In this document: positions 35,164 through 44,686 of the stretch, piece after piece
Layout: every line of letters starts with the position of its first letter
How positions within the stretch are numbered: the first letter of the stretch is position 1
Origin: Longimicrobiales bacterium
Lineage (GTDB): Bacteria > Gemmatimonadota > Gemmatimonadetes > Longimicrobiales > Gaopeijiaceae
DNA length: 64,000 nt
Reading direction: 5' to 3'
NCBI GenBank assembly: GCA_028284495.1
Contig: JANQRP010000041.1
Location: 1 to 64,000 of the forward strand
Notes under the pieces: generated by a model
Databases searched by the model: none
Told to the model about the DNA's origin: nothing
The model's input: the letters and a program-made list of their open reading frames with translations, nothing else
Program-made: the position numbers and the translations under genes

Positions 35164-37167
35164 ATGGCGAACGGACGCGCCTTCCGCGATAGTCGAGCGA
35201 CGTCGTCCCGCCCCTCGTCCTCACCGATGGCGCCGCATCCCCCGCCCACACCCGCCCGCCCCCGCCGCGACCCGCGCCCCACCGGGCGCCCCGACGTGCA
35301 CCGTTGGGTCGGCGCCGGCTCCGTGGCCGCCACCGCCGTCGGCATCGCCGTCGGGCTTCTGGCACCGACGGGCACGGCCGCGATCGGATGGGGTGTCGCC
35401 TACGTCGCGGGAGGGTGGGCCGGAGCCCGCGCCGCGGCCGCCGAGCTCTTCAGGCTCCGGGTCGACATCGATCTCCTGATGATCCTCGCGGCGCTGGGCG
35501 CGTTGGTGATCGACGCACCGCTCGAGGGTGCCACGCTGCTCTTCCTGTTCTCCCTCTCCAACGTGCTGCAGGACATCGCGACCGCGCGATCCAGGGACGC
35601 GATCCGTGGCCTGATGGAGCTCAGACCGGAGATCGCCCGTCTCAGGCGCGACGGCGGCGTCGTGGAAGTCCCGCTCGAGGAGGTCGAGGTCGGGGAGGTC
35701 TACCTGGTGGGCCCCGGCGATCGCATCCCGCTCGACGGGGACGTCGTGCACGGACGGAGCGAGGTGGATCAGGCGTCGCTCACCGGCGAGTCGGTGCCGC
35801 TGCGGCGTGACGTCGGCGACCCCGTCCTGGCCGGTACCATCAATGGCGGCGGAGCGCTGGACGTGCGCGTCACCCGCCGCGCGTCCGACTCGGCCCTCGC
35901 GCGGATGGTGGCCCTCGTGGAGGAGGCGCAGGAGGAGAAAGCGGAGACGCAGCGCATCATCGATCGCTGGGAGCAGCCCTACGCGCTCGGCGTCATCGCG
36001 CTCACGGTCGCCGCCGTCCTCGTGCCGGTGGGTCTTCTCTCGAGCCCGTTCGAGCCCGCGTTCTACCGGGCGATGACCCTCATGGTCGCGGCCAGCCCGT
36101 GCGCCCTCGTGATCTCGACCCCCGCGGCGGTGCTCTCCGGGATCGCCGCGGGAGCCCGCAACGGCGTGCTGTTCAAGGGCGGCGTGTTCATCGAGAGCTT
36201 CGCGACGATCCGCGCGATCGCGCTCGACAAGACGGGCACGCTGACCCACGGATCCACCGAGGTCGCCGCTCTCGTCCCGATGTCGGGGTCGGACGACACG
36301 GAGCTCCTGGCTGCCGCGGCCGCGGTGCAGGCGCGAAGCGAGCACCACCTCGCGACGGCGACGCTGCGCGCCGCGGCCGCCCGCGGCCTCACGCCCGCAC
36401 CTGCGGAAGACTTTCGTGCCCGTGTGGGTCGCGGCGTCGAGGGGCGGGTCGGCGCCGCGCTCGTTCGCGTAGGCAATCCGGACCACTTCTCCGCTGATCG
36501 ACCCGCGCCGTGGGACGCCGCCGTAGCGGAGGTGGAACGGCTCCGTACCGAAGGGCACACGGCGGTGATCGTGGCGTCCGACGCGCGGGTGCTGGGTGTC
36601 ATGGGATTCGCGGACCGCGTCCGGGCCGAGGCGGCCGCCGCGATCCGGGCGCTGCGGGCGCGTGGGATCGACGAGGTGGTCATGCTGACGGGCGATCACG
36701 CGGACGTCGCCGACCGGGTCGCCCGGATGGTCGGCGTCGATGGCGTGCAAGCCCAGATCCTGCCCGACCGCAAGGTCGAAGAGGTCCGTCGGCTGCGGGC
36801 CGCTCACGGCGCGGTCGCCATGGTCGGGGACGGTGTCAACGACGCCGCCGCGCTTGCCGCCGCGAACGTCGGTGTCGCCATGGGCGGTGCCGGGACGGAT
36901 GTCGCGCTCGAGTCCGCCGATCTCGTACTCATGTCCGACGACCTCGGCCGCCTGCCCTGGGCCCTCGACCTCAGTCGTCGGACGCGGCGCACCCTCCTCC
37001 AGAACCTCGTCATCTCGCTCGGAATGATCGCGCTCATGATCGGCACCATCCTGACCGTCGGACTTCCCCTTCCCCTGGCCGTGCTCGGCCACGAGGGCAG
37101 CACGGTGGTGGTCGCGCTCAACGGCCTGCGTCTGCTGGCGCTGCACCCCCCGACGGGGAGTCCCTGA
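35164..37167 (+). CDS. P1B-4-like metal-transporting P-type ATPase
   Basis: This 667-residue metal-efflux ATPase has DKTGTLTHG (phosphorylated Asp), the SLTGES actuator motif, TGDHADVADRVA and GDGVNDAAAL. The metal-site motif in the membrane is SPC (VAASPCALVIST), not CPC, and the last helix pair carries HEGST. SPC with HEGxT marks the P1B-4 group (Co, Zn, Cd or Fe export). There is no N-terminal metal-binding domain; the first 45 residues are Pro/Arg-rich. The ATG at 35227 is an alternative start, and neither has a good ribosome site. The stop shares its A with the next ATG. Confidence 0.92.
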   Translation: MANGRAFRDSRATSSRPSSSPMAPHPPPTPARPRRDPRPTGRPDVHRWVGAGSVAATAVGIAVGLLAPTGTAAIGWGVAYVAGGWAGARAAAAELFRLRVDIDLLMILAALGALVIDAPLEGATLLFLFSLSNVLQDIATARSRDAIRGLMELRPEIARLRRDGGVVEVPLEEVEVGEVYLVGPGDRIPLDGDVVHGRSEVDQASLTGESVPLRRDVGDPVLAGTINGGGALDVRVTRRASDSALARMVALVEEAQEEKAETQRIIDRWEQPYALGVIALTVAAVLVPVGLLSSPFEPAFYRAMTLMVAASPCALVISTPAAVLSGIAAGARNGVLFKGGVFIESFATIRAIALDKTGTLTHGSTEVAALVPMSGSDDTELLAAAAAVQARSEHHLATATLRAAAARGLTPAPAEDFRARVGRGVEGRVGAALVRVGNPDHFSADRPAPWDAAVAEVERLRTEGHTAVIVASDARVLGVMGFADRVRAEAAAAIRALRARGIDEVVMLTGDHADVADRVARMVGVDGVQAQILPDRKVEEVRRLRAAHGAVAMVGDGVNDAAALAAANVGVAMGGAGTDVALESADLVLMSDDLGRLPWALDLSRRTRRTLLQNLVISLGMIALMIGTILTVGLPLPLAVLGHEGSTVVVALNGLRLLALHPPTGSP

Positions 37168-38009
37168 TGCGCGTCCTGGTCGTGGGGCCCGGCTACGTGG
37201 GAGGCGTCGTCGCGGCGCGACTCGTGGACGCGGGCCACGAGGTACGCGCGCTGCGCCGGTCGGCCAGCGGCGTGCCGGGCGACCCGACGCCGATCCGCGC
37301 CGACGTGGCCGACCCGATCGCGGCTCCGCGCGAGTCCTTCGACGGCGTGGTCTACGCGGTGTCGCCCGTGGGTCGCACGGAGGACGCGTACCGCGCGGCG
37401 TACGTGGACGGCCCCGGCCACGTCCTCGACTGGTTGGGCTGGAGTGGCGACGACGAGAGCCGATTCGTCCTCGTCTCGAGCACCGGCGTGTACGGGCAGA
37501 ACGACGGCTCGCGCGTGGACGAGGACACCGATCCCAGTCCGACGACTGCTACCGGTCGCGTGATTCTGGAGGGCGAACGGGCACTTCGGTCGCGGCACAC
37601 CGGCACCGTGGTTCTTCGGCTGGGCGGCATCTACGGGCCCGGGCGGACCCGAACCATCGAGCGGGTCCGGACCGGTGAGATGCCGTGCCCCCCCGCCGGC
37701 ATCTTCGGCAACCGGATCCACCGGGACGACGCGGCGGCCGCCGCGATCCACCTCCTCGAGGTACCGGACCCGGCCGACACCTACGTGGGCGTCGATCGCG
37801 AACCCGCCGAACTGCGGGACGTGTACCGGTGGCTGGCGCGCCGGCTCGACGCGCCCGACCCCTGCGCGACCGGCGGGGACGAGGTGGACGACGCGCCCGA
37901 GCGACGGGGAACGAACAAGCGCTGCGACTGTACGCGCCTCGTCGAGTCCGGCTACCGGTTTCTCTACTCAACCTTCCGGGACGGCTACGAGTCCTTGCTC
38001 AACGACTGA
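37167..38009 (+). CDS. atypical SDR / NAD(P)-binding epimerase-like protein
   Basis: This 280-residue extended-SDR-like protein of the YeeZ type has the Rossmann motif VLVVGPGYVGGVVA at the N-terminus, LVSSTGVYGQNDGSRVDED in the middle and LRLGGIYGPGR. The YxxxK catalytic pair is not evident, as in YeeZ-like members. The C-terminal CDCTRLVESGYRF...YESLL follows the usual family ending. Function in the family is poorly known. ATG shares its A with the ATPase stop (TGATG) and has GGGGAG six bases upstream, so it is made together with the metal ATPase. Confidence 0.88.
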   Translation: MRVLVVGPGYVGGVVAARLVDAGHEVRALRRSASGVPGDPTPIRADVADPIAAPRESFDGVVYAVSPVGRTEDAYRAAYVDGPGHVLDWLGWSGDDESRFVLVSSTGVYGQNDGSRVDEDTDPSPTTATGRVILEGERALRSRHTGTVVLRLGGIYGPGRTRTIERVRTGEMPCPPAGIFGNRIHRDDAAAAAIHLLEVPDPADTYVGVDREPAELRDVYRWLARRLDAPDPCATGGDEVDDAPERRGTNKRCDCTRLVESGYRFLYSTFRDGYESLLND

Positions 38010-38040
38010 CGCCTCCGTCCTCTCATTCCCGATCCAGTAC

Positions 38041-39360
38041 ATGACGTCTTCCCTCCTCCGTGGCGGCCTCGCGGCCGCCGCGTTCGTCGCGCTCGCCGGA
38101 CTCGCACGCCCCGCATCCGCGCAGCTGCGAACCGAGCCCCTCCGCGTGTTCTTCGACTGCGAGGGCCCGAGCTGCGACCAGCAGTTCTACCGGACGGAGA
38201 TCGACTGGGTGACGTGGGTCCGCCTGCAGGAGGACGCAGACGTCCACGTGATCGTGGCGAGCCAGTCGAACGGGAGCGGTGGGCGCGGCTACGAGATCCG
38301 CTTCCTCGGCCAGGGTGACCTGGAGGGCGTGGATGACGTGCTCAACTTCTCGTCGCTCGGGACGGACGTGGAGCAGGAGCGGCTCGACGGGATCTCCACC
38401 ACGCTCGCGATCGGATTCGCCCGGTATGCGACGCTCCTCGGGCTCCGCGAGGTCGTGTCGGTCGAAGGAGTCAGGCCCGCCGGCATCGACCCGAGCGAGC
38501 GCGTGGTCAGCGCCGACGAGGTGGACGACCCCTGGGACCTCTGGTCGTTTCGCGTCGGAGGGAACATCAACCTCGAGGGTGAGGATCGTCAGAACTCGCG
38601 CGACGTGAACGGGAGCTTCTCGGCCGACCGCGTATCCCTGGACTGGATCATCGGATTCGACTTCCGCTATGGAAACAATCGGCGCGAGATCCAGCGGAGC
38701 GACAGCTCGATCTTCGAGAATACGCAGGAGGACTGGACCGTCAGCACCGAGGTGGTTCACTCGATCGCCGATCACTGGTCCGTCGGATTCACGACGTCCT
38801 CGGGCAAGCAGCCCCGCTTCAACCAGGATTTCCGGTTCGAGGTCCAGCCGGGGCTGGAGTTCTCGTATTTCCCCTACGAGGAGGCGACGCGCCGTGCCCT
38901 GACCGGGTTCTACGGGATCGGGCCGGGCTACCGCAGCTACGAGGAGGAGACGGTCTTCGGTGAAACCTCGGAGACGCGGTGGCAGCACCTGCTCCGTTTC
39001 GAGTTCTCGCAGCGGCAGCCCTGGGGCGACGCCTCGATCAACGTGCAGGGTGAGCAGTTCCTCCACGACACGGAGCTCTACAGCGTCTCGTTCAACGGGA
39101 ACCTCGAGTTTCGGCTGTTCCGCGGCCTCTCGCTCGACGTGCGGGGGAGCTACTCCTTCGGCGACGACCAGATCTACCTCCCGGCCGGAGGCCTGTCGGA
39201 CGAGGAGATCCTGCTCCGGCTCCGTCAGCGGCAGACGAACGAGCGGTACAACATCCGGATCGGCTTCAACTACCGATTCGGTTCGATCTTCAACAATATC
39301 GTGAACAACCGCTTCGACGGGCGCACCGGAGGCTTCGGCGGCGGAGGCGGCTTCTTCTAG
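38041..39360 (+). CDS. exported beta-barrel-like protein, unknown
   Basis: The 439-residue product has a signal peptide (cleavage after RPASA). A small N-terminal domain with two cysteines (DCEGPSCDQQFYRTEI) comes next, then many amphipathic strands (WSFRVGGNINLEG, WIIGFDFRYGNNRREI, WQHLLRFEFSQRQPWG, YNIRIGFNYRFGSIF), typical of an outer-membrane beta-barrel. The end is Gly-rich and closes on Phe-Phe, consistent with a barrel-assembly signal. I do not know a family name. It follows the SDR gene by 31 bases. It could be a membrane protein assisting uptake or simply a structural porin-like protein. Confidence 0.75.
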   Translation: MTSSLLRGGLAAAAFVALAGLARPASAQLRTEPLRVFFDCEGPSCDQQFYRTEIDWVTWVRLQEDADVHVIVASQSNGSGGRGYEIRFLGQGDLEGVDDVLNFSSLGTDVEQERLDGISTTLAIGFARYATLLGLREVVSVEGVRPAGIDPSERVVSADEVDDPWDLWSFRVGGNINLEGEDRQNSRDVNGSFSADRVSLDWIIGFDFRYGNNRREIQRSDSSIFENTQEDWTVSTEVVHSIADHWSVGFTTSSGKQPRFNQDFRFEVQPGLEFSYFPYEEATRRALTGFYGIGPGYRSYEEETVFGETSETRWQHLLRFEFSQRQPWGDASINVQGEQFLHDTELYSVSFNGNLEFRLFRGLSLDVRGSYSFGDDQIYLPAGGLSDEEILLRLRQRQTNERYNIRIGFNYRFGSIFNNIVNNRFDGRTGGFGGGGGFF

Positions 39361-39396
39361 GCCGGCCGGCCCATCCCGGCGAGGAGCTCGGCGCGA

Positions 39397-40434
39397 ATGG
39401 AGATCGGCGTCTTCACCTTCGGCGAGACCCGGCTGGGGCCGGACGGCTCGCAGGAGGGCGCCGGCGAGCGGCTCCGACGGATCGTCGAGGAGGTCGAGCT
39501 GGCCGACAAGGTCGGACTCGACGTGTACGGGGTCGGGGAGCATCACCGCCCGGACTACTCGGTGTCGGCGCCCGCGGTGGTGCTCGCCGCGGCGGCCGCC
39601 CGCACCGAGCGGATCCGGCTGACGCCGACGGTGTCGGTGCTGAGCTCGGACGACCCCGTCCGCGTCTTCCAGCAGTACGCGACCCTCGACCTCCTGTCGT
39701 CCGGGCGTGCCGAGATCATGGTCGGTCGAGGCTCCTTCACCGAGTCCTTCCCGCTCTTCGGCTACGACCTCGAGCACTACCACGCACTCTTCGACGAGAA
39801 GCTCCGCCTCCTGCTACGGCTTCGCGAGGAGACGGTCGTGGAGTGGGAGGGCCGGCTGCGGGCGTCCATTCGTGGCCGTGGCGTCTACCCGCGGCCCGAG
39901 CAGGATCCCCTTCCGATCTGGGTGGCGGTCGGTGGCACGCCGGCGTCCGTCGTCCGGGCGGCCGATCTCGGCCTTCCGCTGGCGCTCGCGATCATCGGCG
40001 GCATGCCGGAGCGCTTCACGCGGATGACCGACCTCTATCGTCGGTCGTGGGTGGAAGCCGGGCGGGACCCGTCGGCGCTCCGCCTCAGCATCAACTCCCA
40101 CGGATTCATCGCGGACGACGCAGACGAGGCCGCGGAACTGGCCTGGCCCGCCTTCAGCGAGGTCATGAACCGAATCGGGCGCGAGCGGGGTTGGCCCCCT
40201 CAGTCCCGCGGCCAGTTCGAGCTGGAGCGCGGCCCGCGCGGGGCGCTCTTCGTCGGAGACCCGGACCAGGTGGTGGAGAAGATCCTCTGGGAGCACGAGT
40301 TCTTCGGGCACGACCGGTTCCTGCTGCAGCTCACCGTCGGCTCGCTCCCCCACGACCGGGTCCTGCGGGCGATCGAGCTCCTCGGCACCGAGGTGGCGCC
40401 GCGGGTCCGGTCCGAGCTCGGCGTCCCCGCCTGA
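39397..40434 (+). CDS. LLM-class flavin-dependent oxidoreductase
   Basis: The 345-residue luciferase-like (TIM-barrel, FMN or F420) protein starts MEIGVFTFGETRLGPDG and contains DVYGVGEHHRPDYSVSAP, LTPTVSVLSSDDPVRVFQQ, EIMVGRGSFTESFPLFG and IWVAVGGTPASVVRAADLG, all typical of the family. Such proteins reduce or oxygenate small substrates in the cytoplasm; this subgroup has no well-defined substrate known to me. GGAG lies ten bases upstream of the ATG. It follows the barrel gene by 36 bases on the same strand. Confidence 0.92.
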   Translation: MEIGVFTFGETRLGPDGSQEGAGERLRRIVEEVELADKVGLDVYGVGEHHRPDYSVSAPAVVLAAAAARTERIRLTPTVSVLSSDDPVRVFQQYATLDLLSSGRAEIMVGRGSFTESFPLFGYDLEHYHALFDEKLRLLLRLREETVVEWEGRLRASIRGRGVYPRPEQDPLPIWVAVGGTPASVVRAADLGLPLALAIIGGMPERFTRMTDLYRRSWVEAGRDPSALRLSINSHGFIADDADEAAELAWPAFSEVMNRIGRERGWPPQSRGQFELERGPRGALFVGDPDQVVEKILWEHEFFGHDRFLLQLTVGSLPHDRVLRAIELLGTEVAPRVRSELGVPA

Positions 40435-40572
40435 TCGCGCACGGGGTCCCCCGGACGCCTTGCCGAGCCCACCCCCGCCGCGTACCGATTACACCGTATT
40501 CACCCGCCCGCCCGCAACCTCGACACTACGCGTCGAGCAGCCTGCGACAGAGTCCTCCTCACCGACAGCTTC

Positions 40573-43512
40573 ATGCTCCGCTCACTGATCCGCCGAAGCT
40601 CGGCCGCCGCCCTGGCCGCCCTCGTGCTCCCCGCCGCCGTCGCGGCCCAGATCCCGCTCGACACCGAATGGGGCCGAGCCCTCGACCACGAGGACTACGA
40701 GCGGTGGAACCGGATCGGAAACCAGACGATCTCGCCGGACGGTGCGTGGATCGCGTACCGGGTGATCCCCGGAACCGAAGATCCCTGGGCGACCCTCCAC
40801 ATCCGCAGCGTGGACGGCGAGCGCTCGATGGTGATTCTGGGCGGCGGCAACCCCGAGTTCACCGACGACTCGCGCTACCTCGTGACGCTGGTGGCGCCGA
40901 ATCCGGAGATCGTCGAGGAGCGGCGTGAGGCGGCCGAAGACGACGAGTCGGTGATCGTCCCGCAGGCGTCTCTCCAGGTCGTCGATCTGGCCTCCCTGGA
41001 GGTCACGCTCGACGTCCAGGACGTCGACGACTTCGAGGTGCCGGAGGAGGGGGCGTCGGTCGTCGCCATGCGCATGACCGAAGAAGCGGAGGACCGGGAG
41101 GAGGACGCCGAGGAGCCGGAAGAGGAGGAAGCCGAGGAGTCCGACGAATCCGAGGACGAGGAGGCCGAGGAAGCCGACGGCCAGCCCCTTCTCGTCGTGC
41201 GGCTGGACGGCGATCGGACCCCGGTCCGCGTGAACGACGTGACGTCCTACACCTTCACGCATGCCGGCGACGCTCTCTACTACGCCGTGAACGACGACGC
41301 CGAAACCGACGGCGTTTACCGGATGGACACGTCGTCGGGCGGCTCGACGGCGCTCATGGCGGGGCGTGGGCGCTATCTCGAGATGGCGGTTTCCGCCGGC
41401 GACGCCGGATCGGGCGCGGTCGCCTTCATGAGCGACGCCGCGGACGTGGCGGACGGGGCCGAGATGCCGGGGATGTCGCTCTACGTGGCGGAGGCGGGCG
41501 ACGACGCGGCACGGCAGATCGTCTCGACGACGCACGACGCCTTCCCTCCCGGCTGGGGCGTGAGCGAGCACGGCAACGTACGGTTCTCCGAGGCGGGCAC
41601 GCGGGTCTTCTTCGGGACCCGCCCGCTCCCCGAACCGGAGCCCGACGAGGAGGACGGCGACGAGGCGGAGGACGAGATCGACGTCGAGGTGGACATCTGG
41701 AACTGGAAGGACGACTACCTCCAGCCGATGCAGCTGATACGGGCGCGCGGCTACGACGAGCGGACGTGGGAGGCGATGGCGCGTGTGGACGGCGCCGGCG
41801 TGATCCAGCTCGAAGACGAGCTGTTCGAGAACGCTCAGGTCGCCGACGGCGGTGACGGCACGCTCGTGCTGACCCGCGTGACCCAGCCGTACCGTCAGCT
41901 CGTGTCGTGGGACCGCACCTACGCCGACTACTACCTCACGGACCTCGACGACGGAGCCGAGCGCAGGCTCGTGCTGGAGATGGTCGGGGGCGGTGTCGGC
42001 TTCACGCCCGGGTCGAACGACCTGGTCTGGTGGGACGGTGCCGAACAGCACTGGTTCCACATGGACCGAGCGTCCGGCGCGGTCTCGAACCTCACCGAAG
42101 ATCTACCCTGGCCGGTTCACAACGAACTGCACGACAGCCCCAGCGACCCGGGCTCGTACGGATCGGCAGGCTGGACGGAGGACGGGCGGTTCGTCGTCTA
42201 TGACCGGTACGACGTCTGGGCCGTGAACCCCGCCGACGGCTCCGCGCAGGATCTGACCGAAGGTGTCGGACGCGAGAACCGCATCCGCTTCCGCTACGTG
42301 CGCACCGAGCCCGGCGACTTCGTGCCGATGGACGAGGACGTGTACCTGAACGGGTTCGGCGAGCTGACGAAGGACGAAGGCTTCGCGCGGGCGAACTTCG
42401 GGGAATCGGGTGGCCCCGAACGCCTCGTGTACACGGCCCACGCCTACGGGAACCCCCAGAAGGCAGAGGACGCCGACCGGTTCCTCCTGACGCGGAGCAC
42501 CTTCCGCGAGTTCCCGGACCTGTACACGACGGACGGGACGATGGCGGAGTTCGACCGACATTCCGACGCCAATCCGCAGCAGTCGGAATATCGGTGGGGG
42601 ACGGCTGAACTCCACGAGTGGACGTCCGCCGACGGCATCCCTCTCCAGGGAATCCTCTACAAGCCGGACGGATTCGACCCCGAGGAGGAGTATCCGATGA
42701 TGGTGTACTTCTACGAGCGGAGTTCGGACGGCCTCCACAGCTATACGGTTCCCTCGGCGGGCGGAAGCTCGATCAACCGCGCGTTCTACGTGTCGCGCGG
42801 CTACCTCCTGTTCGTACCGGACATCCCGTACGAGATCGGCTTCCCCGGTGAGAGCGCGGAGGACGCCGTGATCCCGGGCGTTCTCTCGCTGATCGCCGAG
42901 GGGTACGTGGACGCCGACAACATCGGCGTGCAGGGTCACTCATGGGGCGGGTACCAGATCTCGCACATGATCACGCGGTCCGACATCTTCGCGGCCGCGG
43001 AGGCCGGCGCTCCCGTCGTGAACATGACGAGCGCCTACGGGGGCATCCGCTGGGCTTCGGGCATGAGCCGTGCCTTCCAGTACGAGAAGACGCAGAGCCG
43101 GATCGGGGGCACGCTCTGGGACTCGCACCAGAAGTTCATCGAGAACTCGCCGCTGTTCTTCGTCGACAAGATCAACACCCCCCTCCTCATGATGCACAAC
43201 GACGAGGACGGCGCGGTGCCGTGGTACCAGGGCATCGAAATGTTCAGCGCGATGCGGCGGCTCGGGAAGCCGGTCTGGATGCTCAACTACAACGGCGAGG
43301 CGCACGGGCTCCGGCAGGAGGCCAACCAGCGAGACTGGGCGATCCGCATGCAGCAGTTCTTCGACCACTACCTCACGGATGCGCCCGCCCCCGTGTGGAT
43401 GGAGGAGGGAGTGCCCGCCACCATGAAGGGCAAGACGCTGGGCCTCGAGCTCGTCCGTCCCCGCCTCATCGGTGACGAGGAGCAGGAGGCCGGAGGCGCG
43501 GGGGCGAACTGA
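40573..43512 (+). CDS. S9-family peptidase (prolyl oligopeptidase type), exported
   Basis: The 979-residue exported enzyme has a signal peptide (cleavage near AVAAQ), a beta-propeller half and a C-terminal alpha/beta hydrolase domain. The catalytic triad is Ser790 (GHSWGGYQ), Asp879 (HNDEDGAVPW) and His911 (GEAHGLR). Two highly acidic insertions interrupt the propeller: about residues 169-203 (nearly all Glu/Asp/Ala) and 354-372. S9 enzymes cut short peptides, often after Pro or Ala. It closely resembles the S9 enzyme at the window's right edge. The last bases overlap the oxidase reading frame (CTGA). Confidence 0.95.
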   Translation: MLRSLIRRSSAAALAALVLPAAVAAQIPLDTEWGRALDHEDYERWNRIGNQTISPDGAWIAYRVIPGTEDPWATLHIRSVDGERSMVILGGGNPEFTDDSRYLVTLVAPNPEIVEERREAAEDDESVIVPQASLQVVDLASLEVTLDVQDVDDFEVPEEGASVVAMRMTEEAEDREEDAEEPEEEEAEESDESEDEEAEEADGQPLLVVRLDGDRTPVRVNDVTSYTFTHAGDALYYAVNDDAETDGVYRMDTSSGGSTALMAGRGRYLEMAVSAGDAGSGAVAFMSDAADVADGAEMPGMSLYVAEAGDDAARQIVSTTHDAFPPGWGVSEHGNVRFSEAGTRVFFGTRPLPEPEPDEEDGDEAEDEIDVEVDIWNWKDDYLQPMQLIRARGYDERTWEAMARVDGAGVIQLEDELFENAQVADGGDGTLVLTRVTQPYRQLVSWDRTYADYYLTDLDDGAERRLVLEMVGGGVGFTPGSNDLVWWDGAEQHWFHMDRASGAVSNLTEDLPWPVHNELHDSPSDPGSYGSAGWTEDGRFVVYDRYDVWAVNPADGSAQDLTEGVGRENRIRFRYVRTEPGDFVPMDEDVYLNGFGELTKDEGFARANFGESGGPERLVYTAHAYGNPQKAEDADRFLLTRSTFREFPDLYTTDGTMAEFDRHSDANPQQSEYRWGTAELHEWTSADGIPLQGILYKPDGFDPEEEYPMMVYFYERSSDGLHSYTVPSAGGSSINRAFYVSRGYLLFVPDIPYEIGFPGESAEDAVIPGVLSLIAEGYVDADNIGVQGHSWGGYQISHMITRSDIFAAAEAGAPVVNMTSAYGGIRWASGMSRAFQYEKTQSRIGGTLWDSHQKFIENSPLFFVDKINTPLLMMHNDEDGAVPWYQGIEMFSAMRRLGKPVWMLNYNGEAHGLRQEANQRDWAIRMQQFFDHYLTDAPAPVWMEEGVPATMKGKTLGLELVRPRLIGDEEQEAGGAGAN

Positions 43513-44555
43513 CGCCCACGCCCGCCCCGGCCTCGCCGCCGCCTGCCCGGCTTCGGGTCGCGCGCGAGCTCGTCGTTCGCGAGACGGTCGGCGAGCGTCC
43601 GCACCGTTCGCGCGGATTTCGCATCCAAGCGGAGTCGTTCGGTGACACGACGGTGGTGCACCACTACGGGCACGGAGGCGGGGGGTTCTCCCTCTCGTGG
43701 GGCACCGGCGAGATGGCGGTGGGGCTGCTCGACGATCTGGACGCTCCGCCCGAGCGGACACCCGTCACGGTGCTCGGCGCGGGCGCGGTCGGCCTGGCCA
43801 CGGCACGGCTGCTCCAGGAACGGGGGCACGACGTCGGAATCGTCTCGGCCGACCCCATCGACGCCACCACGTCGGCCGTCGCAGGCGCGAGCTGGTACCC
43901 GGTCGGGGTGTTCGCGGGGGCCCCGACGACCGAGGCGCGCGGCCGGGTGTTCGAGCGGGCGGCGCGGCGCGCCCACGCCCGATTCGCGGCGCTCGCCGAC
44001 CACGGCTTCGGGGTGCGGTGGGGCGACGAGTACGTCCCCGACAATTCGCCCGAGCGGATCGAGGCCGGACACGGGTGGGTCTTCCGGCGGCTCCGTGACC
44101 TCTACGCCGGCGGGGAGCTCCTCGGGAAAGACGCGCACCCGTTCGCGACCCGGTACGCGCTGCGATACCGGACGCTGTTCATGGACGCCCCCGTCTACCT
44201 GGCCGCCATGCTCGACGCGTTCCGGGCGAACGGAGGCTCCATCGACATCCGGCGCCTGGGCTCCGTCGATGACGTCCGTGCGCTTCCCGCGCAGGTGGTC
44301 TTCAACTGCACCGGAGTGGGTGCCCGGGCGCTCTTCGGAGATCACACGGTGACACCCGTGCGAGGGCGACTCTTCCATCTGGAGCCCCAGCCGGGCGTCG
44401 ACTACGGCGTGCAGATCGACGATTTCCGGTACGTGGTGCCGAGGTCGTCCGCTCTGCTACTCGGAACGAGCTGGGAGCCGGAGGGGAGCGGGATCGTGCA
44501 GGAGGGGCGCGACGCCGAGTCGGTGATCCCCGAGATCGCACGAGTAACGGGCTGA
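43509..44555 (+). CDS. circularly permuted D-amino-acid-oxidase-like flavoprotein
   Basis: The frame encodes a DAO-family FAD enzyme with its parts in the wrong order. Residues about 30-66 (RPHRSRGFRIQAE, VVHHYGHGGGGFSLSWGTG) are the motif that closes ordinary D-amino-acid oxidases. The FAD-binding GAGAVGLATARL comes only at about residue 90, and the chain ends at VIPEIARVTG, exactly where the N-terminal piece would continue. No ATG, GTG or TTG exists before 43653, which lies inside the conserved motif. A CTG at 43509, overlapping the S9 stop as CTGA with Gly-rich purine sequence upstream, is the best start. Catalysis should be oxidative deamination of a D-amino acid or a similar amine; substrate unproven. 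Confidence 0.78.
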   Translation: MTPTPAPASPPPARLRVARELVVRETVGERPHRSRGFRIQAESFGDTTVVHHYGHGGGGFSLSWGTGEMAVGLLDDLDAPPERTPVTVLGAGAVGLATARLLQERGHDVGIVSADPIDATTSAVAGASWYPVGVFAGAPTTEARGRVFERAARRAHARFAALADHGFGVRWGDEYVPDNSPERIEAGHGWVFRRLRDLYAGGELLGKDAHPFATRYALRYRTLFMDAPVYLAAMLDAFRANGGSIDIRRLGSVDDVRALPAQVVFNCTGVGARALFGDHTVTPVRGRLFHLEPQPGVDYGVQIDDFRYVVPRSSALLLGTSWEPEGSGIVQEGRDAESVIPEIARVTG

Positions 44556-44583
44556 ACGCGGGCGGCGGGGGTCGCCCTCCGCA

Positions 44584-44622
44584 CGAAGGGGGGCGGTGCG
44601 CATGCGGCACCGTCCCCCTTCG
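44584..44622. terminator. bidirectional hairpin after oxidase gene
   Basis: Arms 44584-44600 and 44606-44622 pair almost perfectly (one G-T wobble) across a 5-base loop. The hairpin is between the stops of the convergent oxidase (+) and ars transcription unit (-). Confidence 0.65.
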
Positions 44623-44686
44623 GGTGTGGTTTCGCAGACGTCGTGCTGCCATTCGGTGGCGACCCGACTTCTCCGACACCACACCA

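Noticed and set aside
41074..41190. GA-rich repeat-like DNA
   Set aside because: It is explained by codons for a Glu/Asp/Ala-rich insertion in the S9 peptidase, not by a separate repeat element.
43653..44555. GTG at 43653 as the oxidase start
   Set aside because: It would cut the conserved VVHHYGHGGGG motif and drop the RPHRSRGF part that the family needs; an upstream CTG fits better.
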